Below, in pieces: positions 12,656-24,900 of a stretch of 64,000 nt of DNA (position 1 is its first letter; each line of letters starts with the position of its first letter). The translations under genes and the position numbers were made by a program. A model generated the notes under the pieces. That model ran no database searches and was not told the DNA's origin. It saw only the letters and a list, made by a program, of their open reading frames with translations. Source of the stretch: Portulaca oleracea (taxonomy: Eukaryota > Streptophyta > Magnoliopsida > Caryophyllales > Portulacaceae); NCBI GenBank assembly GCA_029582165.1, contig CM055883.1, forward strand, positions 20,058,501 through 20,122,500, read 5' to 3'.

Positions 12656-15600
12656 GTATGTTTCTTTCTCTTTTTTTTTGTTGTGGATTTGATGATCAAC
12701 ATCTCTAATTTTGTTAATCGTCCTGCTCTCCATATTTCTTGGAGTTCTGTTGCTATTGAGCTCGTAATCAGTGTCAGCAAATCATTTTTGCTTGTTCAGG
12801 AAAAAGGTGTTCAATGGAATATGGACCCCTAATTCCTTAAGCTGCATAGGTTTTGGCTGTTGAAAAAAAAAGGCTACAATGGGTTTGCTAGTGGTTAGTA
12901 GAATCTAGTTATCTGAAAGGGAGATAGTGACATTCATGCTGCTGCTATTCAAGTGAAGAAAGGCGTGCTGTATGTAATCTTGACAGTAGGTTATCGACTC
13001 CAGTTCAAAGAATAATTTTTGGACCCTTGATAACTAGCCGTCCTAAGAAGCTCGGACCTTGATAAGAGAGCACGTTGACATGTGATATTTTAAAACAGTA
13101 TGACATGACATGATAATGGGTTAAAGAAATCTTCACGGAATTAGAACATATTTGTAGTTATATTCTTCTATGTTTTTTAAGCATTGGAAAAGTTCACATT
13201 TGGCTTTGAACAATAAGGATTTGCTAACTGCTGCCAATGGGTATGCTGCTGTGCTCCACATTTATCAATAATAAAACCCAATTTTCTGAGTGACATGTGC
13301 ATCTGCTGGCATTCGTTAAGGTGTCCAAGGAATGTCTGACAGTGTCAGTGTATGGCATACGTCACAAGGTCACAGATATGTGAGGTCATAGAGAGTGTCG
13401 GTGCTTCGTTGCCCACAACCGTCTTCATTTTTGGAAAATTCTTATGGACATCCTCTTGGACCCTTTTTCCCTGGATGACTCTAGTAACCAAAATATTTAT
13501 ACGGGCAACATGGGTTGTCATCCTATAAAAAAGGGGCACATACACTAAACATAATGCCTCACACAATTAGGAGGGGTGTGGATGGGAATCAAGGGGAACT
13601 GAAATATTATCATATCACCAACGAGTTGGATGATGGTGAGGAGTAAATAGGAATATGCTAAGTACAATGTAATAGTATAGAAAAGGAGAGGGCTTATTCC
13701 CGTGAAAAAGGGATTTCTCGTCTAACAGGTTCCTGAGTACTTTCTTTTAAATTTTCAGTTGTGTTTTAGCTTTTTTTGTATCAAGTCTTAAATTTAGCAA
13801 TTGCACATAAGCTCTTTTGTGCAAAAATTTAGACTTCATAAATAAACACACGTATAGACCTGCTAAGTGCTACCATTGTTCTTGAGTTGATTTTGTCATT
13901 CTCTCTTCTTTCTCGAGAGTTGTGTTTCTTTCTTTCCACTGAATGTATTTTGTTGGGCTTTATCCGGTTTGTATGACCCACATTCTAGATAAGATAAGCT
14001 TATGCAATACCAGGGATGGTTAAAGAGGTCCTTGGTGCATCACGGGGGACTTTGTAGAGTTGATGGTGGTCAACAGAGGTAATTTCCTTTCAAGTTTGGG
14101 AGTATGTGGTTTCAAGTTTATGACTTCACATCTCTTATCAAAAGTTGGTTGGGTCACTTTGAAGTTCATGGGCTTGCTAATTGTTAGCTATATCATTGCC
14201 CAAATGTAAGCTTGTTTAGTTAAAGTGTAATAAAGATGTCTATGGTGATATCAAGGCTCGAAAGCATAATCTTCCAGGTACGATTTCTTGGGTCTTCTGG
14301 CTTAAGGCCCATTGTTGGAAAGATTTTTTATTTATTTTAACCCCCCCCCCCCCTCACACACACACACACAAGATGCAAACTCTCATCATATGTTCAATTT
14401 CAAGTCTACATGGTGGAGGGCTCTTCTTATACTATCTCAGTAGATATCAAGCCATCATTGTGGGTTTCTGTGGGTCCCAACTCCCAAGTCTTAGAGGCCA
14501 TAAGTTGGCGTTTATTATCATCTCCCTTTCTATTCACAGAGGGTCCATGTTAAGCTATCCTTTTTGAGGAGGGCTTTAATGCTTTTTATCAATGTTGCGG
14601 TGGTAAAAGGTTATAAAGCTTCCTGACCACGTGGGTTGGAATTTGGAAATGGCTTTTATCTAGGATTGTTTGGATATCTTCAAAGCAAATATTTTGAGGA
14701 TGGATATTGAATTTCATTCAATAGGATTGTTTGTCAAAAGTCTCAATGGAGCTTTTATCAGTCTTATTACTAAGTAATCAGGGCCTCAATACATTGAGGA
14801 TTATAACATCTTGCTGGTAGTGTCTATTAGTAGTTTGTGTTTATTATAAGCTTTTGTGTTAGATGCTTGCCAATAGATTGAGCGGTGTTGTGGCGAGCTT
14901 ACTCCTTGATAATGTCTTGATTGCTTATGACCGTTGTTAATTTGAGGGTTTAATAGGTAGACTTGGGGTAATATACAAGCTTAATTTTGAAAGGCTTACT
15001 ACCATGTCAATTGGAAGCTCCTCTTTTGTGTTTTGAAGAGAATGGCCATTGGGGACAAAATGATTAGGTGGATTCATACATCTCTACTATTTTTTCTGTC
15101 TTAGTGGGGCGTCTCTTCTACTTCAATAGGTCTGTTGCAACATGATCACTTCTTGCCACTCCTTTTCATTCTTGTTGAAGGTCTAGTGTAGAATGTTAGC
15201 TATCGCCTTTCAAACTGGTGTGATTGCTGGGTTGTTTGTGGGATGTTGACCTCACACTCACACTGACACATAGTTACCGGGAACGTTCGAGTGCCCCACG
15301 TACCGCGTTTTGGAACGTGTGTTCCAAAATACGGATAATTTATGAACCAAAACAGTAAAAGTGGCGTTCCGAGCTATCCATTCTTCAAGAGGAAGAACAT
15401 GGTTGGGGATTGAGATAGAAACTTCAGGGTTCACTTACTGAGATAGCAGATCTACAACAAAAAGAGTGGAAGCTCGAGCAAGAGAAGGCTTCGAAGATCA
15501 ATGGATGCTTGTTATGTTTGAAGAAAGAGGCGAGAAAGTAACTCAAAAGTAATCAAATTATAAATTCTTACCCATTTTTATGGAGTTAAATCATCAAGTT

Positions 15601-18600
15601 TTTGGATCTGGTGTTATGTTTTAAATCTTGAATGATGCTTTGAATTTTGTCTTAGAGCAAGAGAGTTCAATAAAGATGAAAGAGAAGAATATAAAGAGAA
15701 AGAAAGAATGGAAAAAAAATGGGTTGGTCATTGATGTTGCTTCGAGCCCCTGAACCAGAGAGAGAGAGAAAGTAGTGGCGCATGTAGGAGAATAAGAAGC
15801 TGCGATGGGACTTTGACTAGTACACTTTCTCATTTATTAATGGACTTAATTTTATCTTTTTGTCAAATGTAAAATTTACAATAATGTAATAAATATCTTT
15901 ATGTTAATTATTCAATAAATTGTAATATCCTTTAAATAATTTACCTAATGGGGAGAATTATAGCCTAGAAAAAATTTACTAGGAGCGTTCTTGAAGAACG
16001 AATTTCGTTCCCAAAATGCATTCCAAATTACCTAGTGTTCCTGTTTTTGAGAGGGTGGCGGCTCTCGTTCTCATTCCCCATTCCATAAGCCAAACGCTCC
16101 ACGATGCAAGTAACTATGGGTGGAATAATGCTCTTCATCATACGGGCTTTTTGGATTGTAGATTGGACTATTGTCTTTCCACCTATCTTCAAAGAGAAAT
16201 CATCTAGTTCAGGTTGAGAGGTTTGATAAAGAACATTGTTTTCGGAAAATCAAGTACCTAGCTTAGAGGGAATGCTGATAGCATTCCCATTTACTTTCTT
16301 TCACTCTTACCCTTATCCAGTAATCCAATTTCATCGCTAATAAGTTGGAAGCTGTTTAAATTAGGTTCTTGTCAGGTTCCTTTGGTGATGACTTAAGTGC
16401 CACTTAGTGAATGGAATCTTGCGAGGCTACCTTTTCTTGAGGGAAGCCTTGATATTAGAGATCTTATCAAGTTACCATCTTCAATGAGGCTCGAGAGATC
16501 TTATCAAGTTACCATATTCAATGAGGCTTGTCTTGGAAAATATAAGTTTTAGATGACTGTGGTCATGGCAAAATACAAGGCTGAGGGACATATCGAGATC
16601 CCTTCTAAGGGTCATTTGGCAGTGATGGTCTAGGTCCGTGGAAGTTTATTAACAGTTTCGACCGTTTCATGCTTAACGATGTCTTTGTGATTGTCTGTTG
16701 ATGTGATGGTAATCCCATCTTTTATTGGTAGGTGGTGTTGCTTAAAAACTGCTTCCCTTATTATTTTGAGCACAACTCCTCTTCCATGCTTTGGTTCTTT
16801 GTTTGCTATGTTTGCCACAATGATGACACCACTTCTTGAGCATGCTCTATGAGATTATAGTGTAGAATTCCTCTTTCTTTTGACAGGGTTGGGTGGAGTT
16901 TTTGCACCACTGGGAAGTTTAGTGTTAAGTCTTATGTCCTTTACCTCTCTTCCACTTTTGGTGAGGCATCTTCTTTCTTCCTTTTAGTGGTTTTCCTTTG
17001 ATTATTTTTGGAACTTGATTGTAATGCAGTAAAGTAGAATGCCTCATTAACCTCCTATGCTTCTTTTCCATGGAGTAGATAGTGAAAGGTTTCTAAATCT
17101 TGGATCATTGGAACCAATCTCTCTAAATTGCAAAATTCAGGGGTAAGATTTCAACATTTGACCCCTCCATACCTCACCTGGGTGGGATTTCAGAGGTTTT
17201 TTTTTTTTTTTTTTTGGGGGGGGGGGGGGGTGTGAGGTTCTCATGTCAAGTTCTTAATTTGTGATATCTTATGAAAGTGGGTATAATTTTGGTCAATAAA
17301 TGTTCACTGCCAAGATGGTTTAAAAAGCAAACAAATAAACATGATGCAATAAATTCATTTCTGAGAATAGACCAATTTGTCCTGTCTGATTTTCATTGGA
17401 GTTAGTAGAATAAAATACATGAATCAGAGATGCTATAATGCTTACAGATTATCATCTAGAACTTATCGATTAATACATTTATGTTTGTTCTTTTACAATA
17501 TCTTCAGTTGAATGACCCATTGATTCTGTACTCCATGGCAGTTTCTGTATCATAGAAGGGCCTGAAACTGTTCAAGACTTTGCTAAAATGGAACTGAAAG
17601 AAATTCAAGACAATATTCGAAGCCGAAGAAATAAAATTTTCTTGCAAATGGAAGAGGTTGGTTTGGGTCTCTCTGCATTAGCAGTATAAATCATAACTTC
17701 ATTTCAATCTGCAATTTTAAAAACAACGGCAGGATTTCATTTTTTCCTCCCCCCCCCCCCCCCCCCCCGGCAGCAGCTTTTGCAATATGATTTTAGCCGA
17801 GATTGTGAGTGTTTCCTTCACCTTCCTGTGAACTATCCTTTAGCTTCACAAGTATACCTCATCCTCCCTTTATTTCTGTTTACCCCTAGGTATACCCTGG
17901 GTATGCTGTAAAAATAAATAAATAAATAAATAAGTTTGAACTTGTTATACTTTTTAGTCGCTGTGGATATTTGTCTCTTTTAGAGTCCTTTTGGTGGCTT
18001 TATATTCCCTACCCCTTCTCACAATCTTTTACTGTCTATTTTGTCTTTTGAAAATGTTTAAGTCCATTGTACATTTCCCGTCAATTATTAATTTCAATTT
18101 TCAACCATACGAGGCACTTATATAAGTATATTCGTTTCAATCAAATATACTGTTGGGATGATTTTATTTCTTGCAAAAAAATTGTCGTCATGATCATGTC
18201 CCTTTGCCCTGCAATTTGCATCCCAACTTCAGGGAGCCTTTGGCCTTGGTGCAACTTGCACCTTTTAAAATTAGGATGACTGGTTTTGAAAAGTCTTGAG
18301 CAGTTGTGAGCTCTACCCTCGTTAAAGCGGAAAGTGTGTTGTTTGGCATTCACAATTTGCTTTTGATTTGAGCAATATGTGGGCAACGATTGGTGGATGG
18401 CATAGGCAGATAGGATTTGTTTGAAATGGTCTTTTTTTAAATAAGAAAAAGATAACATTATATTAATAGAAGAAATGATGCTTAAAGTATATAACAAGAA
18501 CTAATTACAATCCAATGCTATGATATTCACAAAAACAAAGAAATTGAAGGAGCAACGAAAATAATCCCTTGTTGCAAGAGAATTGTTTGATATGAAATGT

Positions 18601-21582
18601 TGAAAACTAATATGTTAATAATGGATCTTACTCAATTTTCTTGGACAATTTTTGGAGATAAAGGTCATTTAAGGTGGATAGTTAAATAACCCTTTCTTAG
18701 GTGGGGGTGATTGTAACACCCCATGTATTGTTAGAAATGTGGCTTAAGAGAATTGAAATGACTATTTGTATCACCAAATTGCACGTTCCTTTCAGGAAAC
18801 TCATCTGATAGGCAAGGTTAAAATCGGGATCTTGACTCGGATCCATGGGTTAGTCAGGATCGGAACTAACCCACGTAGAATCGTGGATCAGAATGTAGAT
18901 GGTAGAATCGCATCGAAGATTTTAGGTCATAGAATCGTAGGATCGTAGATTAGGATCGAGATTTCAATAACTATGCTCATAGGAACTCCATAGTTAAGTG
19001 TGATAGGCCTTGAATTATGTGCTGGAATAACAGTCGGATTTATGTTCCTATCAAAAAAAAAAAAAAAAGAAGAAAAGAAACAGTCCGATTGATGTTAACT
19101 TTCTTTTAAAATCTGGATAGAAAATGTAGTTCAATGCTCAAGTCCTTATTTTACAGGTTCGTCGGCTAAGGATACAACAAAGGATCAAAAGTGCTGAACT
19201 AGGAATATTAAAGGAGGAACAAGAGAACGAACTTCCTAACTTTCCATCATTCATTCCCTTTTTGCCTCCCCTGGTGAGTTTACATGGTTGAGGGCTTGAA
19301 ACATATCTCTGTAATGTTTTCTACATTGTACTGGTATGTCCTCATTGTATTTTAATTTGATGTGGCACCTCTATGTCTCCCTCTCTCTCTTCCTTAGTTT
19401 TGTATGTCCTTTTTGCTAAGAATTGATTTACTGATTGCAGAACTCAGCGAATCTGAAGCAGTACTATGCCACCTGTTTCTCTCTAATTGCTGGTTTTATG
19501 CTATTTGGAGGTCTTATCGCTCCTACGGTAGGTTCTCAATCCAAAATTGTAAAGTGCATTCTGAGGTTGTTTTGATGTGCATTTACTGCGTATACTAATG
19601 TTTTGGTATCATAAGGTAAGCACTTAAAAGGAAATTTTCTTGATTAAGAACGTTAGTGCTAGCTTGAAGCACAAAATCATTTCTGGTTAGTCAGGCTTTA
19701 AGGGAATTCAAAAAGAGGATTTACTTATGCAAATGCACTCTTCATCATTGCTCAAACCATGGGCTTCAGCATTTTTTGAATTCTCTAGTCTCTGGTTTTA
19801 GTTGTTTCGTTTGAAGTTTTTTATGCATTTCTGTTCATACTAATGTCTTTGACGTAAAATGAATTGCAAATCTGTTAAGATAAGCATAATGATTCACAAG
19901 GATCAAGAAGCTGGCTTTACTTTGTTTTATGGGTCCTAGAAATGTTACAATCATGAAGAAAACATCTCTTGGATTCAAGTGACAGGGATTCCTCTGATTT
20001 GGTGGCATTGTGTCTACTAAGGAAATAACATGTATTAGTACTTTGGTATTCAGAAATCTAGTTAGATTGTAATGTGAAGGTATGATTGTCCAGCAGCCGT
20101 AATCCATGTGAAGGGGTATGGTTTGCTGCAAAAGATGGGATTCAAGTACAATTCCCCCCCCCCCCCCCCTAGTGCATTGCATCTTTACTTCTTAATACTC
20201 CATCGTCTTACGACATTATATCTAACTTCCAATTTTTGAATGACAACAATTTTCTTCCCAATTGACCATTTTATTATATAACCAAAGAATATTTTCCACT
20301 TTTTGCGCAAATGGGAAAGTTGGTTTTGGTTATTTTTTGGAAAATTAGATGCTAATAATCTCAACTTTTGATAGTTAGATGATAATAATCTTTGTTTGTT
20401 ACGCCATCTTCCCAAAAACAACAAAATTGTATTTTTTTGTTGGACCACTACCGAGTGCATACCCAAAATGTCGTGGATTTTGACTTGTGTTGTTCCCAAA
20501 CTTGGCACAACACTTCCCCATGATTTTTAGTTGGAAGTTCAAACTTTATCCCAAATGTTTTTCGTTTTCTTATAATTTTTATGATTTCCCCCTTTTTAAT
20601 TCTTAAGAAAAAGGATTATTGGACCATAATACACTGGACTTTAGGTGTATTGGACAATAATGCACTGAAATTTTTTTTGGACTCTAATACACTGAACTTT
20701 GAGGGTATTGAACAAGAATGCACCCCGAACAATTCCAGTGGTGGTTGACTTGGCGGCGGTTCTACTTTGAAGTGTCTTTTTTCTTTTTTCCAGAAAATAT
20801 ATTAGTCTTTCTGCTTATGTATAATTTCTTACACGGCAAAAAATTTTTCTGAAAAAAAAAAAACAGAAAAACGACACCTCAAAGTAGGACGGCCACCACG
20901 TTAATCACCATCAGAATTGTTCTGAGTGCATTATTGTCCAATACTCTCAAAGTTCAGTGTATTAGAGTCCCAAAAAAAGTTCAGTGTATTATTGTTCAAT
21001 GCCCCTAAAGTTAAGTGTATTATCGTCCAATAATCCTCAGAAAAATAATAATAATTTATTGGATTCTCAAGAAAAAAATTTAAAAATTCTTTTAATGACT
21101 ACACTTCATAATCTTTTTGAGAGCAGGAATGAAAAAGATTAGAAATTGAAAAACCCCAAGGTGAAAATATGGAGGTTGATTCGGTACAAAAAAAATACAA
21201 CTTTTTTTTTTGGGGACTGTTGGCATACAAAAATTAAGTTTAGATTATTATCATCCAATTGCCAAAAGTTGGGATTAGTAGAATTCTATTTTCCTTATTG
21301 TTTTGAGCTTGGGTTATAGTGTCTCACGACACTATCTTTCACTCTTTCTTATAGACCGTTGAAAAAAAGTATTTAACTTAGGGCGTGTTTGGTCGGAATG
21401 AAAATGATTTTCCCATTTTTTCTATGTTTGGTGACCGGAAAATGGAGAAAACCATTTTCCAAGAAAATGATTTTCTCCTATCCCTTTGTAAATTATTTTC
21501 TTGATCCAACCTAATGAAAATCATTTTCTCCCTCTCTCCCCTACTCTCTCTCTCCTTTCTTTCTATCTCACGCACCGATTTG

Positions 21583-21626
<44 letters not shown>

Positions 21627-21698
21627 TTCGCTCTCTCTTCTTTCGTTCTCTCTCCCTTCTTTCTCTCTCTCCTCCATTCTCTCTCACACACCAATTTG

Positions 21699-21744
<46 letters not shown>

Positions 21745-21925
21745 ATCTTTCTCTCTCTCCACCACTCTCTCTCATACACCCGTTTTAATATCTTTTCTCT
21801 CTCTCCACCACTCTCTCTGATGCACTTGTTTTAATATTTCTCTCTCTCTCTCTCTCTCTCATGTTTCTCTCTCTCCACCACTTTCTCTCATGCACTCTTT
21901 TTAATCTCTCTCTCTCTCTCTCTAC

Positions 21926-21981
<56 letters not shown>

Positions 21982-24900
21982 TCTCTCTCTCTCTCTCTTC
22001 CTCTCCACCACTCTCTATCACACATGTATTTTAATATTTGTCTCCTGATTGTCAAGTAGGTGAAAATCATTTTCCTGTGTACCAATAACGGGAAAATATC
22101 AAATGAAAATTCATTTTCTAAGAAAACCATTTTACATGGAAAACCATTTTCCTAGAAAACAGTTTTCCTTTGCACCAAACAAACCCTAAGAGTCAAATGA
22201 AACATCTCTCACTACTTGTTTGGGGGGGGGGGGTGGGGGGGGGTGTTGTGACAGGAGCACCTTGCTTTCATCCAGCATTCTTTGTATTATATCCATAATA
22301 ACTAACACTAACCCCATGCTAAAACTGAATGCCTACAAAATGCCCTTTCTGTATTGGAGTGCGTGACTAGATGCTTGTGATCTCATGCATTGTGTTCTTG
22401 ATTTTGTGTAATTCAGAAGTGCAATCTGCTGCAGGAGATTATTTATTTATTTATTATTTTTTTTGTGTTGGGGGGGGGGGGGGGGCTACAGCCTACAGTA
22501 CATCAACTTTATGCATTTTATGATGTAAATTTGCATGCATCTTTACATTTATCTCAATCTTATGGCAGCTTGAGCTCAAATTGGGGCTGGGTGGCACATC
22601 ATATGCCGATTTCATCCAAAGCATGCATTTACCAATGCAGTTAAGGTAGGTGTGCTATTGCTGCCTGCCTGTCTCCACTGACTGATACCATCAAACCAGT
22701 TTCTGCAGTACTGTTTATAGTTTTGCATGCTTCTAGTAAGTTGAAAAAACAAGCTGTTCTAGGATTCTTGCAATAAGTTAACTAAAACCTTACCTCTTCC
22801 ATTCCGAGTCAGTACCAGAACCCTCACTCTGTTGCTGCTTGCCTGTCTCCACTGACTGAAGCTGCCCCATGTGCACAATTTTCCCCTGCAAGGCTGCAAC
22901 CACTGTTGTTGAAGTTGAGGGCTTTCGTTTCTATTTCACTATATGTGTTGTCTTGCAACCAGGAATCTACAATATGGCAATTCTTTGTCTTACTCTTTCT
23001 CAAGAGTTTGAGATTTCCTTTGCTGTAGACATATGCTGCGTTGCTGCCTATGATTGTCGTCTTCTTTTACAAAGAATACTATGTTGTTAATATTTGACCT
23101 TGACTATATTCTATATGTCACAGAGCTCTTGATGGCCATGAACATAGTTTATGGAAGTTTCCTGTTTGCATTGAGATGTAGCTAAGTTCTGATATGTGGA
23201 AGTTTCTAGTGGGGATAAAGTTAATAGTATAACCCTTATGAACTAAATTTTTCAATGTGCTTTTTCCTTTGGTATTATAATAAGATCTTAATCATTTCAA
23301 TGCGCTTTGGCCCACTTTTGGCTTGTGTCTTTGCCTTCAAATATTCTCACTTTCTACACATCTGAAAAAGGTCATGCTTTGACCCCCCCCCCCCAAACAC
23401 CAGAATGGTTATGTGGATCAGAGTGTTGCAAAATGCCTCCCAGAAGTCTTCTTTGCTTGTTTTCCCAGGAGTAGTGGGTATTCATTAGAACTGGAAAATT
23501 GCTCGTTTCAGGTGAACTGGTTCAATAGATGGGTCAATTTTGTAGTGGGCTTAAAATAGCATACAACTCACACTGCAGGTCACGCTTTTCCAGGGTCTGG
23601 TTGGCCTTCAAAAATAGCATAGCTACTCAAAAAGCAAAAATTAACATGTTTCCTGCTAAAATGCTAGATCTTGTTGACTTTTCGTGGTTGAAATTGATTC
23701 GGTCTTTGTCAAGCTTGTCTTGTTTGGTAATGTTCAGTAGTTGTGGCTTTTCCTGTTCCACTATTCTTATGGATTTTATACAGGGTCTTTTTGTTGATGT
23801 ATCGTTCATACCTAATCTGTCTTTGCTTCTTTGCCCTTCTCATAGGTCTAGTTGTTTTCTTGTCTTGTCCTTAAACCTTTTGTTATTCTTATGTCTTGTT
23901 TGCATGGAGAAGATTGAATAAAAGTTGGATTTCTGGAATTTGGAAGTTGGTTCCCTTGGCTGTTTGGTGGTGTATGTGGAAAGAGAGGAATCAGCGGATT
24001 TTTGAGGGGAAAATGTCATCTTTTCGTTATTTTAAGCTCCATTATAAGTTGTTGTATGGGAGGAGGCATGTGCTAAATGTTGTACAAAGTTGTCTCTTTT
24101 GGGTTTTGTAGATAAAATCAGGTGCGACAGTATGAAGGTATGATTTTAGTTCTGCACACTGCTTTTTGTATAGGGATGACACCCCCTTGGTGTCTGGCTA
24201 ATATTTTCTTTGAATTACTTATCAATAGAAGTTTCCTTATTCTCATGGGAACACCTCCAGGTATCCCAATAGACATGGTTTGGAACATGATTGTGAATTG
24301 GATATGAATATTGGGATTGCTTTTAGGGGTGTCACAAGTCACAAACCTTATGATGGAAAGTAGAAGTAGAATATTTAGGAATAATAGTTAGATATTTTAT
24401 ATGTTTTAATTTCCTATTCTTATTAGGAATATTATTGTTTCCTAAGTTGTTTAGGATTATTATTCTAGTTTCCTATTTCTATTAGGTTTCGTATTAGGCA
24501 GATTGTTTTCCTATAAATAAGGGCTTTGCTAGCCTTTATGAAACAGACAACATTGAATATTGAATACAAATTATTACTGACTTAAGCACAGGGATGGTAA
24601 GCTTTCCTGAATCCAGCACGGGAATGCTGAATTCTTCTCTTGGATTCAACACGGGGATGTTGAATTCTTATCTTTAACCTTTCTTTATTTCCTGTTCTCT
24701 ATCACCTGATCTTTCATAATTTCTGTTGACCCTTGTTTGAGATGTCTGGGACAATTTTGAGGTAAGAACCTCTGCAGTATTCACGTGGCATTGAACAGGA
24801 AAGTTGTCCCCAAATTAGTAGAAGAGTGTATAGTGATGACTACAGTATATTTGACATGCCTTTGCTTCTTCCACTTCTGTTCTTATGGTGTAATGTGGAT

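Larger units (their letters stand above)
19528..22568. other. OR intron 4 (3.0 kb)
   Basis: It runs from GTAGGT to GGCAG. It carries a foldback element (20612-21037), a CT-rich MITE-like element (21377-22190) and three long C or G homopolymers (20154, 22222, 22470). Confidence 0.85.

Noticed and set aside
18141..18497. 118-residue minus-strand ORF in OR intron 2
   Set aside because: No recognisable motif and it lies in intronic AT-rich DNA; treated as chance.
21501..22130. Several overlapping SLSLSL and ERERER ORFs
   Set aside because: They come from the CT minisatellite of a MITE-like element and have no conserved content.
23529..23921. 130-residue ORF before the LINE tail
   Set aside because: Its content is hydrophobic low-complexity without LINE RT motifs; only the part from about 23885 is supported.
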